The notes beneath the pieces are model-generated. The model was given only the letters and a program-made list of their open reading frames with translations. It did not search any database and was not told where the DNA came from. Position numbers and translations under genes: made by a program. This document shows positions 1 to 8,245 of a DNA stretch of 64,000 bases, piece by piece. This DNA is from a bacterium (GTDB taxonomy: Bacteria > Planctomycetota > SZUA-567), in NCBI GenBank assembly GCA_003245715.1, contig QKCJ01000037.1, positions 1 through 64,000 of the forward strand. The letters run 5' to 3'. Position 1 is the stretch's first letter, and the number at the start of each line of letters is the position of its first letter.

Positions 1-125
1 ATGTTAGTATTTCCTGCTCTTTCCGGTCTGGGAAAGGTAAAATTTATTATGTTAAGATATGTTTTGCCAGGTAATCCTGCTTTGTGCGTAATTTAAAAAA
101 ATAAAAAATATTATTTGTGAAATAC

Positions 126-153
126 TTGAATTAGGATATGTGGGATATATACT
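126..153 (+). promoter_or_regulatory. Putative promoter of the GntR-NAL-sialidase-like operon
   Basis: TTGAAT (126-131) and TATACT (148-153) are separated by 16 bp, a fair sigma-70-type match, 33 bp before the GntR start codon. Its spacer holds a direct repeat of GGATAT (134-139 and 143-148), a possible regulator site. The rest of 1-185 is AT-rich and shows no convincing gene. Confidence 0.45.
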
Positions 154-185
154 AATTAACATTGAGCGTCGCTGAAAGGTGAAAA

Positions 186-839
186 ATGAGCAAGCCATAC
201 ACATTGACAGATATAGCAGAGGAAAAGCTGATTGACTATATCCGTGAGAATAATCTTAAACCTGGCGATCAGCTTCCTTTCGAGGCGGAATTGGTTGAGG
301 AGATTGATGTCGGCCGTAATATCCTTCGTGAGGGTTTGTCGAGGCTTAGGATGCTTGGGATTGTTGAGTCGAGACGCAAGCGGGGGATTTGTGTCACGAA
401 GCCTGATGCCTTCAAGGGGTTTGGTCGGGTGCTGCGTTCGGGGTTATTGCAGGATGATTCTTTTGGGGCGCTTATGGAATTGAGGTTGATGCTTGAAATA
501 GGCATTGCTCCCTATATTACAACCCGGGCAACACCAGAAGGGCTTGACCGCTTAAGAGAGTTGTACTTGAATGAAGAACAGGCCAAGAATGCTTTGGTGA
601 AGCTTGAATACGAAATCGAGTTTCATAAGCAGATTTACCGTATGGTCGGCAATCCTTTGCTTGAAGAGCTGCAGGAATTATTGCTGCCGTTTTTTCAGAA
701 GATAATACAGAATCCCCCTAAAACCAGATCACGCAAATCAGACCGCGCCAGCCATCGGGAGCTATTTGAGGCAATAGAGCAGGGTGATTCCATGCTCTAT
801 GTTGAGCGTGTGATGTCACATCTTAAATTGTATCTTTAA
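186..839 (+). CDS. GntR-family transcriptional regulator, FadR/FCD subfamily (NanR-like)
   Basis: A 217-residue DNA-binding regulator. A winged helix-turn-helix occupies about residues 9-75, with the GntR pattern LKPGDQLP and a recognition helix before LGIVESRRKRGI. The rest is an alpha-helical FCD ligand domain with His residues in FHKQIYRMVGNP (about 148) and SHRELFEAI (about 189) placed as in metal-binding FCD proteins. AAAGGTG precedes the ATG. It heads an operon with a sialate lyase-like enzyme and an Asp-box protein, so its inducer is probably the substrate or product of those enzymes. NanR is the closest functional analogue; the ligand itself is inferred from context. Confidence 0.88.
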   Translation: MSKPYTLTDIAEEKLIDYIRENNLKPGDQLPFEAELVEEIDVGRNILREGLSRLRMLGIVESRRKRGICVTKPDAFKGFGRVLRSGLLQDDSFGALMELRLMLEIGIAPYITTRATPEGLDRLRELYLNEEQAKNALVKLEYEIEFHKQIYRMVGNPLLEELQELLLPFFQKIIQNPPKTRSRKSDRASHRELFEAIEQGDSMLYVERVMSHLKLYL

Positions 840-887
840 AATATCGGCGTTTGGTTCAATTCAATTAATATATCCAGGGAAAATAAA

Positions 888-1796
888 ATGTTAAAACTAT
901 CAGGCCTGATTACGGCCACAGCTACGCCATTTAAAGAAAATGGTGAGATCAACACTGCGGTAATTCCAGAGTATATTGATTATCTGGTTGCGGAGAGATT
1001 GAGTGGCGTATTTACTTGCGGTACGACCGGCGAATCTTCTTCGCTTACTGTTGAAGAGCGCAAATGTCTGGGTGAATATTTTGCCAGGGCAACAGAGGGT
1101 AAGATCAGGCATATTATTCATGTCGGTCATAATTCAATCAAGTCTGCCTGTGAGCTGGCTGAGCACGCCCAGTCAGTAAAGGCGGACGCAATTTCGGCAG
1201 TATGTCCGAGTTATTTCAAGGTTACGAATATTTCTTCGCTTGTTGCCTGCTGCAGGGAGATTGCTGCTGCTGCGCCTGCGACTCCTTTTTACTATTACCA
1301 TATCCCGTCTTTTACTTCTGCTAATTTACCGATGGTGGAGTTTGTGGCGGAGGCAGGAAAGAGCATACCTAATTTTGCCGGGATCAAGTTTACGCATTTT
1401 GATCTCATGGAGTTTCAGCTTTGTCAGGATTATCAGGGCGGTAAGTATAATATGCTTTTTGGTCGGGATGAGTATTATCTTGGTGCTTTGGCGTTTGGCG
1501 CCGTTGGCGCGGTTGGTTCAACATACAATTATATGGCGCCGCTTTTTCATGGTATCAGGGATGCTTTTGACCAGAATGATTTTGTCAAAGCCCGTGAGTT
1601 GCAGCTTCGTGTAAACAAAATAATTTGTTTCCTTGTTAAGCATGGCGGTATGCCAACAACCAAGGCATTCCTGCGAATGCGCGGAATTGACACAGGTCCG
1701 TGTCGTCTTCCTAATGAAACACTGAGTAGAGATGTTGAGCAGGAGATCTACAAAGCAGCTGTTGAGATTTTTCCTGAATTTTCAAAACCCATATAG
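888..1796 (+). CDS. N-acetylneuraminate lyase / dihydrodipicolinate synthase family aldolase
   Basis: A class I, Schiff-base aldolase of the DapA/NanA family, 302 residues and full length. GTTGE lies at 45-49, the Tyr motif FYYYHIP at 134-140, and the Schiff-base Lys in GIKFTHFD at about 167. The YYYHIP form is the one seen in N-acetylneuraminate lyases rather than in DapA. The expected reaction is cleavage of sialic acid to N-acetylmannosamine and pyruvate in the cytoplasm. It sits 48 bp after the GntR gene and 22 bp before the Asp-box protein, so it is probably co-transcribed with both. A different 2-keto-acid substrate is possible. Confidence 0.82.
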   Translation: MLKLSGLITATATPFKENGEINTAVIPEYIDYLVAERLSGVFTCGTTGESSSLTVEERKCLGEYFARATEGKIRHIIHVGHNSIKSACELAEHAQSVKADAISAVCPSYFKVTNISSLVACCREIAAAAPATPFYYYHIPSFTSANLPMVEFVAEAGKSIPNFAGIKFTHFDLMEFQLCQDYQGGKYNMLFGRDEYYLGALAFGAVGAVGSTYNYMAPLFHGIRDAFDQNDFVKARELQLRVNKIICFLVKHGGMPTTKAFLRMRGIDTGPCRLPNETLSRDVEQEIYKAAVEIFPEFSKPI

Positions 1797-1818
1797 ATTA
1801 ATATGAGAAGGTTGAATA

Positions 1819-2880
1819 ATGCAGAAATATACAATCAGTCGTGATGATAGTATTTATCAGGCCTGGCCGGATTTGGTGTTGACAAGTTCAGGTAGGCTTG
1901 TTTGTGTATTTTCTGAATGCACACATCATGGCGACCGTTCATATACCCGTGTTATGTATTGTATTTCTGATGACAGGGGACGAAGCTGGTCGGAGAAAAA
2001 AGCTTTGACTGAGGGTACGTCTGGTCTTGATTTTTATTATAACTGCGCACGGATTTCCAATCTTAGTGATGGTCGTCTTGCTGTTGTTGTCGATCGTATT
2101 TACGGTATTGGTGAGAGTACGAAGAATCCTGAGAAAATGAGGGTGGTTATGTTTTTCAGCGATGATGATGCTGAGAGTTGGAGTGAGGTTGTGGAGACGC
2201 CGGTCAGAGGAATTGTACCGGATAAGCTAGTTGAGCTTGACAGCGGCAGGTGGCTCATTGGTTCGCACTATAAAGTTGATGGTTATGATAATCTAGTTCA
2301 GTTTCTGCGCTATTCTGATGATAAGGGGGAAAGCTGGAGTGAGGCGGTTGTGGTTGGCCGTCAGGAGGGGCTTGATCTCTGTGAAGTCTCTATTATGCAG
2401 GTTGAAGGGGATACTCTGGTCGCGCTTATGCGTGAGAACTCCTTTACGGGGCTGGATTGTTACAAGGCTATATCACATGATGCGGGTGCCAGTTGGAGTG
2501 AGCTGATAAAGTTCCCCTTGCCTGGTTGTCACAGACCGGTTTGCGGTAAGCTTGCTGACGGTCGCTATATGGTTACTTTTCGATTTTTGCAGGGTGGACG
2601 GGGCTGGCTTGGTGGTTGGACTCAGAACTTTATGGGGGCGTTTACAGATAAGGAGTCGCTTCTGGCATTGAGGAGAAAAGATGCGACGTCACGAATTTTC
2701 CCGATTGATTATGACCGATCAAGCAAGAGTGATCTGGGGTATTCCGGTTGGGTTCAGTTTGCCGATGGCGAAATTTACGTTGTTAATTACATCGTTGATG
2801 ACGCGCCTAAAGCACAGATACGCGGTTATTCATTCAGGCCGGAAGAATTTTATATTGAGCTGCCAATTAATAATCTTTAA
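1819..2880 (+). CDS. Sialidase-like protein with BNR/Asp-box repeats
   Basis: A 353-residue predicted six-bladed beta-propeller. Four Asp boxes are visible: SDDRGRSWSE (about 51), SDDDAESWSE (about 114), SDDKGESWSE (about 166) and SHDAGASWSE (about 220). There is no signal peptide, so it should be cytoplasmic. The arginine-containing FRIP/YRIP motif of true bacterial sialidases is not obvious near the N-terminus, so sialidase activity is not proven by the sequence. Its place after a sialate-lyase-like gene makes a role in sialic acid or related sugar metabolism likely. GAGAAGG precedes the ATG and a strong terminator follows. Confidence 0.75.
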   Translation: MQKYTISRDDSIYQAWPDLVLTSSGRLVCVFSECTHHGDRSYTRVMYCISDDRGRSWSEKKALTEGTSGLDFYYNCARISNLSDGRLAVVVDRIYGIGESTKNPEKMRVVMFFSDDDAESWSEVVETPVRGIVPDKLVELDSGRWLIGSHYKVDGYDNLVQFLRYSDDKGESWSEAVVVGRQEGLDLCEVSIMQVEGDTLVALMRENSFTGLDCYKAISHDAGASWSELIKFPLPGCHRPVCGKLADGRYMVTFRFLQGGRGWLGGWTQNFMGAFTDKESLLALRRKDATSRIFPIDYDRSSKSDLGYSGWVQFADGEIYVVNYIVDDAPKAQIRGYSFRPEEFYIELPINNL

Positions 2881-2894
2881 TGTGATAAGCAGAA

Positions 2895-2935
2895 AACCGC
2901 ATATACATTCGAAGTGTATATGCGGTTATTTTTGT
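2895..2935 (+). terminator. Rho-independent terminator after the sialidase-like gene
   Basis: A perfect 13-bp stem (2895-2907 with 2915-2927), a 7-nt loop and then a T-rich tail. It ends the GntR-NAL-sialidase-like operon and may also stop transcription arriving from the minus-strand GH63 gene. Confidence 0.9.
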
Positions 2936-2956
2936 GTTTGAAAATTCTTGTCAATT

Positions 2957-4168
2957 TTACATTGTGCTTATCGCCTGGTGGTAAAGCTGCTCCATGGCAA
3001 AGAGAGGGTTGTGTCCGAGGTAATCCCGGCAGGGAGTATTCTGGTCGGTATGTGGTTTTCGTGCGACCTCTTCCTGCGCGCCAAGGCGGGAGTGATAAAA
3101 TTCCCAGACTGAATTTGTTCTTGAGAACTGCTCTGCGGTAGCGTCAAGTGATTTCTCCAACAGAATCTTTGCCGCGTCTGGGCGGTTATAATCAAGGCAG
3201 CCTCGTGCAAGCCAGTAAGTCATGCTGTTCCAGGCAGGTCCGCGCCACATCCGCTGTTCAAAAAGTGGCTCATTTGCGGCAATCGTCGGAACCGGGTGTT
3301 CGGTAAGAAATTCTTTTTCATTAAGAAGATGGAGGTCAATAAGTTTATTCGCCTGCTCCTCAGTAGCTACGCCGCAGGCAAGGGGCCAGAAACCATCAAA
3401 GGTGGTAACGCGTTTTTCAGGAGTATTAACTGACCAGATATCATAGAAGAAATCCTTGTCAGTTGAGTAGAGACTGGTTGTAATAAATTTTCGGAGCTTA
3501 TCTGCTTTCGTTTTATATTCTGCAGCAGTCTCCTGTCCGGCAATCTCCAGCCAGTTGGCAGCATAATTGTACATCCAGTAAACATGTGAACTCGCATCAA
3601 TGCAGGCCAGCGCGCCGGTTTGTATATTATCAAACCGAACACTTTCATCAATTCCGCTTTCCCACTGGTTGGTCAGAATATCCAGATAGTAGAAGCCTTC
3701 CTGATCTGCCTTGCGGTTATTCTCAAACCATTTGATCTGTTTGAGCAGATTAGGTAAAAACATCAGCTGCATTTCTTTTGAGTCATGGATTCGTGCGTAA
3801 TCATCAACCGCGATTATCCAGAAAGGCGGATGTCCGTGGTCTTTGGCAAATTCAGGATTACCGCTGCGCATCCATAATGATCCGGGGATCAGCCCGTCGG
3901 GTTGCTGGTGATACATGTCATTGGCAAGTTGCATGCAGACATGATCTGGTTGTGATTTCATTGAATCAAGTATCTGGTGGATGATATCCCAATGGCCAAA
4001 GGCCGGGCCATAGCAATAGCCGACGCCGATGTCCTCCCAGTCGTAAGGAAGGGTACCGTTTGTCTTGTGCGTACTGTTGACATGAAGTTTTGCGTGATAG
4101 TGCAGCAGCGGTTTCCATTCATCTTTACAGCTTGGTGTAATGTTTCTGATTAATGATTCAGCGTTCAT
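2957..4168 (-). CDS. GH63 / mannosylglycerate hydrolase-like (alpha/alpha)6-barrel glycosidase
   Basis: A 403-residue cytoplasmic glycosidase with no signal peptide. It shows the (alpha/alpha)6 catalytic-barrel signatures of GH63/MGH proteins: HPPFWIIAVDDYARI, WESGIDESVRF (probable acid residues), MWRGPAWNSMTYWLARG, and EFYHSRLG near the C-terminus. It lacks the N-terminal beta-sandwich of longer GH63 members, so it is a catalytic-domain-only form. GAGAAAGAA precedes the ATG. The upstream regulator on the same strand ends 41 bp away, so the two probably form an operon. Substrate is not evident; alpha-glucoside or mannosylglycerate-type compounds are the family norm. Confidence 0.75.
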   Translation of the reverse strand: MNAESLIRNITPSCKDEWKPLLHYHAKLHVNSTHKTNGTLPYDWEDIGVGYCYGPAFGHWDIIHQILDSMKSQPDHVCMQLANDMYHQQPDGLIPGSLWMRSGNPEFAKDHGHPPFWIIAVDDYARIHDSKEMQLMFLPNLLKQIKWFENNRKADQEGFYYLDILTNQWESGIDESVRFDNIQTGALACIDASSHVYWMYNYAANWLEIAGQETAAEYKTKADKLRKFITTSLYSTDKDFFYDIWSVNTPEKRVTTFDGFWPLACGVATEEQANKLIDLHLLNEKEFLTEHPVPTIAANEPLFEQRMWRGPAWNSMTYWLARGCLDYNRPDAAKILLEKSLDATAEQFSRTNSVWEFYHSRLGAQEEVARKPHTDQNTPCRDYLGHNPLFAMEQLYHQAISTM

Positions 4169-4209
4169 TTCTTTCTCACATATAAAAGTTGATTTGTCTT
4201 GGGAGCGGT

Positions 4210-5253
4210 TCAGATTTTTCTGACCGTTTTTCCATTAATGATTTGCGGCTCGACTAAAATGTCCCGGGCGTTGCCTGAACCGGGGGCTTCGTTGAAGAGC
4301 ATGTTGACTGCCATCTCACCCTGCTTCTTCAGCCGCCAGTCGCAGGTTGTGATTGGGGTGCCGCTTGATGTTGCTTCAGGCCGTCCGTCCATGCCGCTAA
4401 GCGAGAAATTTTCCGGCACAGAGTGATTCCTTGCTTGGAGATAATTTCTAATTGCGATCGCGCGCAGATCATCAGAGGCGACAATTGCTGTCGGGCGTTC
4501 TGGCAGTGCGAGAAATTGCTCCATTGCCGCAGCTGCATCTTCTGGTCGTGGAACTGAAGATGCAATCTCGCCGACAAGTCTAAAGTCAATTGGCAGGGCG
4601 TACTCTTCAAGTGTGTCGAGGTAGCCCTTTAGCCTTGGCGCGTGCCAGGGGCTTTGGCTCGGCCCTCCGACATAGGCAATACGCTTATGACCGTTTTCGA
4701 TCATGTTTCTGGTCATTAGCGCTCCGCCTGTCTTGTGGTCAATTCTGATGCTGTCGTGGTTGGGGAGTTTGCTGTGGCTGTGGAGGACAATGTGGCGGCA
4801 GCCTGATTCAGACATAACCGAATACGTTTTGTCACCGGGGTCGATACTGAACATGATGTACCGGTCGCTGGTCTGCGGGTTGTTAATTACATAATCAAGT
4901 GAAAGGATATTCATCCGGCAGTTGAGGCGGCGGCAGGATTCCTCAATGCCCTGCATATACTGCCAGAGAAGCGGAAACGAATTGGCCGCCATGTTCTGCT
5001 TGAAATCAATAAGTACCTTTATCTCGAATTCCGCCTGCGAACCGGTGATAACAGTTTCCCGGTTGGGGATACGCTTGACCAGACCCTCCTTCTCAAGTTC
5101 TGCTACAACCCGCAGCGCAGTTATCTTGCTGATCCCAAACTGACTGGTCAGCTCATTGAGGGAAGGAAATTTCCGGCCGTAATTGTTACTCCCGGAGAGA
5201 AGCCCTTGCCTAAGCTCTGTTACGACCTTCTGCCACAATGTTTGTTTCGACAT
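4210..5253 (-). CDS. GntR/LacI hybrid transcriptional regulator
   Basis: A 347-residue regulator. Residues about 5-70 form a GntR winged helix (KFPSLNELTSQFGISKITALRVV). Residues 75-347 are a LacI/periplasmic-binding-type sugar sensor, seen in NMIENGHKRIAYVGG, RLKGYLDTLEEY, PTAIVASDDLRAIAIRNYL and FSLSGMDGRPEA. This AraR-like arrangement is usually a sugar-inducible repressor. Its own promoter region holds two near-identical palindromes on either side of a TATAAT box, which suggests autoregulation. It is followed on the same strand by the GH63-like gene, its likely target. The ribosome-binding site is weak. Confidence 0.87.
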   Translation of the reverse strand: MSKQTLWQKVVTELRQGLLSGSNNYGRKFPSLNELTSQFGISKITALRVVAELEKEGLVKRIPNRETVITGSQAEFEIKVLIDFKQNMAANSFPLLWQYMQGIEESCRRLNCRMNILSLDYVINNPQTSDRYIMFSIDPGDKTYSVMSESGCRHIVLHSHSKLPNHDSIRIDHKTGGALMTRNMIENGHKRIAYVGGPSQSPWHAPRLKGYLDTLEEYALPIDFRLVGEIASSVPRPEDAAAAMEQFLALPERPTAIVASDDLRAIAIRNYLQARNHSVPENFSLSGMDGRPEATSSGTPITTCDWRLKKQGEMAVNMLFNEAPGSGNARDILVEPQIINGKTVRKI

Positions 5254-5264
5254 TAGTAATTATC

Positions 5265-5304
5265 CGTATATGTACAGTAAATTATAGATAACTGTATATA
5301 TACA
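5265..5304 (-). promoter_or_regulatory. Tandem operator-like palindromes flanking a -10 box
   Basis: TGTATATATACA at 5293-5304 is a perfect 12-bp palindrome, and CGTATATGTACA at 5265-5276 matches it at 10 of 12 positions, 28 bp away centre to centre. On the minus strand a TATAAT (complement of 5281-5286) lies between them. This resembles a repressor clamped over its own promoter. The rest of 5254-5374 is AT-rich with nothing else recognised. Confidence 0.5.
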
Positions 5305-5374
5305 ATGGTAATTTCGTTTGTCAAATATAAAAAGGCGATTTATTTGCTTATGATTATAACGGTTAATGCGGCGG

Positions 5375-6445
5375 TTATTTTTTAACGATATCGAAATCAA
5401 CGAGAATGTCAGAAGGACTGTAGTTGCCTTTAAATGCCATTTTTTTTAGCTGGTTGAGTGCTTTTTGGGCGATGTCATTAAAGCGGTATTTTCTGAAGAT
5501 ACCATTAAAGGATTTGATATCTTTTCTGGTCATCGGTTCGCAGATAATGCGGCATTTGTTTTCAATGTCCACATGGTGTTTTTTCAGCACCTCGCAGACA
5601 ATTTTATGCTGTTGTCCGCAAATATAAATGGCGTCAATGTTGATGCCGAAATCAATTAATTCGCCAAGATCTTTACCCACAGTTTTGTAGTTGCCAAGGA
5701 AAAGTTTTTCATTAAAGCTTATACCTGTTTCCTCAAAAGCAGCCTTTAATCCTGCCAGATGAAGGGTGACCGGCGGCTTTTCAATTTCACCGATAAAGAC
5801 AATGTTGCGCCGCCCTTCACTGAGCATCTGCAGGCCGATTTCTCTGGCGTGCTTTTCATAATTCATGCAGATGCTGCTTGTATCCCTGACCTGAGAATGC
5901 ACAGCCACGACAGGGAATTTCTCCTGACACATATAGCGTATGCTTTCGGCGTATGTGCCGCTCACATCAAGCCAGATCACCCCGTTAATAAAGTTGTTTT
6001 TGATTTCCTCCATGACATCTTCAGGTTCGACAGAGGTAATGTTCATGACATTTACCCTGTGGCCCTCCTGGGTTATCTGCGTACCCAGGGCGGAAATGTA
6101 ATTCCAGTAGAAGTTATCATAAAAACAATGTTTGCCCTCATTGATAATGATACCGATGCGCAGTGAATGCTCATCTTTTTTGAAGCCGACTGATTTGGCC
6201 GGATTGGTGAATGTGCCGATGCCTTTCTGGACAATCAGGTAATTCGACTTTATCAGAGTGCCGAGAGCTTTATGGACGGTCATTCTGGTCACGCCAAACA
6301 TCTTTGCCAGTTCATTCATTGACGGGATCATTTCAGGCTCGTCTGACCCCTTCTCCAGCAGGTTAAGGACATAGCGCCGCACCTTCATATATTCAGCGGT
6401 TGTCCTGGTTGTGGCTAAGTTGGCGTTAGTGTTTTTTGCATTCAT
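5375..6445 (-). CDS. GntR/LacI hybrid transcriptional regulator
   Basis: The frame is open from 6523. I place the start at the ATG at 6445 (356 residues) because the extra 26 residues have no domain character; a GGAGG sits 16 nt upstream, further than ideal. A GntR winged helix (MIPSMNELAKMFGVTRMTVHKALGTL) is joined to a LacI-type ligand domain (SLRIGIIINEG, RRNIVFIGEIEKPPVTLHLAGLKAAFEE, DAIYICGQQ). It is divergent from the operon beginning at 6841 and probably controls it or itself. It is only distantly similar to the neighbouring hybrid regulator, so this is not an obvious recent duplication. Confidence 0.83.
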   Translation of the reverse strand: MNAKNTNANLATTRTTAEYMKVRRYVLNLLEKGSDEPEMIPSMNELAKMFGVTRMTVHKALGTLIKSNYLIVQKGIGTFTNPAKSVGFKKDEHSLRIGIIINEGKHCFYDNFYWNYISALGTQITQEGHRVNVMNITSVEPEDVMEEIKNNFINGVIWLDVSGTYAESIRYMCQEKFPVVAVHSQVRDTSSICMNYEKHAREIGLQMLSEGRRNIVFIGEIEKPPVTLHLAGLKAAFEETGISFNEKLFLGNYKTVGKDLGELIDFGINIDAIYICGQQHKIVCEVLKKHHVDIENKCRIICEPMTRKDIKSFNGIFRKYRFNDIAQKALNQLKKMAFKGNYSPSDILVDFDIVKK

Positions 6446-6840
6446 ATTCAGATTTATGCTGCCTCCGGCATTGTATACATCATATTTACATGATATTTCC
6501 ATAAAATGGTTTAGTAAAGGCAAAAATCATAATTTTTGAATAAAATAAGATAAATTATAAAAGAATATCTGTTTATTATAATGTGATATTTTTCGAGAAA
6601 AACCAAGTAAACGCCCTGATTATTTAAGTTTTTCAGGGTTGCTGGATGCTGTGAAAATGAAAGTAAAATGTTGACTATCTGAAATTAGGTTGTAAAGTAG
6701 GTGTAAATGGTTTGCCGCTTTTCTTTATTATTTTAGAGCAATATATTAGAGTCGCTTCGGATTTTTTTCAGTTTGCCCCGGTCTTACTCTGCTGGTTTGA
6801 GTTTTAATAAAAAATGATGTTTTTGTTTCAGGAGGAAATT
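6446..6840. other. Intergenic region between divergent regulator and secreted-enzyme operon
   Basis: This AT-rich 395-bp gap contains TGTATACA (6472-6479, a perfect palindrome resembling the half-sites at 5293-5304), a small inverted repeat CCCTGA/TCAGGG around 6614-6638, and the promoter described at 6671-6698. The transcript of the operon would have a leader of about 135 nt. I see no RNA gene in it. Confidence 0.5.
6671..6698 (+). promoter_or_regulatory. Putative promoter of the secreted glycan-degradation operon
   Basis: TTGACT (6671-6676) and TAAAGT (6693-6698) are spaced 16 bp apart. It is the best promoter match upstream of the genes at 6841-12095. Confidence 0.5.
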
Positions 6841-7368
6841 ATGATTATTAAGGGGTTGATTGCTTTGGTCTTGGCGTTTTCAGCCATGACTTATGCTGAA
6901 GAGGTTTTCAGCAGGTCTTTTGCCGAGGAAAAGGATCTGGTCGGGTTGTATGGCGAGAAGGAAAAGGGTAAAATTGTAGAGCTTGAAGACGGCAGCAAGG
7001 CGCTTGAAATTTCAGTCGCGGCAAATGATCCGGTTAAAAATGCAAAGGTTTCTGTTCATGTCAGCGGGGCGAAGATTGCGGGCAAAAAAGTTGTTTTTAC
7101 TGCTGAGGTTAAGCCTGCGATGGGGGAGGCGCTCAAGAAATGGGGTGGCGGGTCTTTTGTGGTATGGGCGAAAGTTCCCGGTGGTAAGAAGGACATCTGG
7201 CAGCAGGATTATATCGGTCCGGGAAAGAAAGATTGGAAAAAAGTTCAGATTTTGGTAGATTTTCCTGAGGGGGTTAAGTTCGCGTTGCTTAGCCTGGGCA
7301 TTACCAATGCCGAAGGGAAGATATACTTTCGGAATGTGAAAATTGTTGCATCGGATGAAACGAAATAA
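6841..7368 (+). CDS. Small secreted protein, probable carbohydrate-binding-like beta-sandwich
   Basis: I choose the ATG at 6841 because a strong AGGAGG lies just upstream; the frame is open from 6814. The product is 175 residues with a Sec signal peptide (MIIKGLIALVLAFSAMTYAEE). The mature part is rich in beta-strand patterns, with features such as KKVVFTAEVKP and GKIYFRNVKIV, which resemble galactose-binding-like or CBM folds at the C-terminal strand. No catalytic motif is seen. It opens an operon with a pseudopilin-like protein and a large glycoside hydrolase, suggesting a role in polysaccharide binding. The fold call is a guess from pattern only. Confidence 0.6.
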   Translation: MIIKGLIALVLAFSAMTYAEEVFSRSFAEEKDLVGLYGEKEKGKIVELEDGSKALEISVAANDPVKNAKVSVHVSGAKIAGKKVVFTAEVKPAMGEALKKWGGGSFVVWAKVPGGKKDIWQQDYIGPGKKDWKKVQILVDFPEGVKFALLSLGITNAEGKIYFRNVKIVASDETK

Positions 7369-7418
7369 ATGGCGGTGGTGCTTGCGTTGTAGAACTATAT
7401 TTTGTGAGGGCGGATAGA

Positions 7419-8153
7419 ATGTGTGCTGAAAAGTTCAGGTTTGATTTTAGGGTTGCATCCGCGTTCACGCTGATTGAGATGCTGGTGGTGATTGCGATAA
7501 TCTCGATACTTGCTTCAATGCTTGCGCCGTCGCTGCGTAATGCCATTGCGTCTGCGGAGGCTGTTTCCTGCGCAAATAATCAGAAGAATATCGGTGTGGC
7601 ATTTTCAATGTATGCCAATGATTACAACAACGTCATTCCTCCGCTGGATTGCGGGAATGGGACGGATCCGGAAAATGGGCAGTGGACGCACTTTACCTGG
7701 TATCGGGCTTTGTGGGCGTACTGCGTGGCTCCATTGTCGGAGGTGCCATGTAATGCGTGGCAGGCTTCTTTTGCGCAAACTATTTTCTTTTGTCCTTCGG
7801 ATGTTGTTACTACGGGCGGGTCAACAGTGCCGGCAATTAATCAGGGACCATATATTCGCTATGGTATAAATTTTTCAATATTCAATGGGGTCGGGAGTAG
7901 TCCTGCACCGAAAGTACGGGCAAAATCGCCATCCAAAAACCAGTTGATGGGCGAAGTTTTGGGGACATTCAGTTGCTATCAGTATACATACTATAATTTT
8001 GGCTCGGCAGTCGGGATGGGGATAATTTCTCATAATGACAGGACGACTTTTCTTTTCAATGATTACCATGTTGAGCAGTTGTCTTATTATGGCGAGGTTC
8101 CTGAATACAATTATTCTGCTCAGGATTTTAAAGTGTTCTGGGACGGAAAATAG
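7419..8153 (+). CDS. Type II secretion/pseudopilin-like protein with N-terminal methylation-type domain
   Basis: A start at ATG 7419 is preferred over the GTG at 7404 because GAGGG lies about 8 nt before it (244 residues). The N-terminus carries AFTLIEMLVVIAIISILASM, the class III prepilin-type helix with Glu at +5. The residue at -1 is Ala rather than the usual Gly. The C-terminal globular part ends with a NDRTTFLFNDYHVEQL element of the kind found in the large PVC-bacterial pseudopilin-like families. Such proteins occur in dozens of copies in Lentisphaerota and their function is unknown. It lies 50 bp after the secreted protein and 92 bp before the glycoside hydrolase. Confidence 0.82.
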   Translation: MCAEKFRFDFRVASAFTLIEMLVVIAIISILASMLAPSLRNAIASAEAVSCANNQKNIGVAFSMYANDYNNVIPPLDCGNGTDPENGQWTHFTWYRALWAYCVAPLSEVPCNAWQASFAQTIFFCPSDVVTTGGSTVPAINQGPYIRYGINFSIFNGVGSSPAPKVRAKSPSKNQLMGEVLGTFSCYQYTYYNFGSAVGMGIISHNDRTTFLFNDYHVEQLSYYGEVPEYNYSAQDFKVFWDGK

Positions 8154-8245
8154 CAGACTTGATGCAGTCTCATTTCCTGCGCTTTATCGGGTTTTTAAAA
8201 GATAAGGCCGCAATTCATATTATCAAAATTATTATGGAGATATTC

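Noticed and set aside
1..96. Open frame from the first base to a TAA at 94-96
   Set aside because: Only 31 codons, no recognisable protein pattern and no ribosome-binding site visible; it could be the tail of an upstream gene but cannot be supported.
2914..3141. Plus-strand frame after the sialidase-like gene
   Set aside because: It begins within the terminator hairpin and runs antisense to the GH63-like gene.
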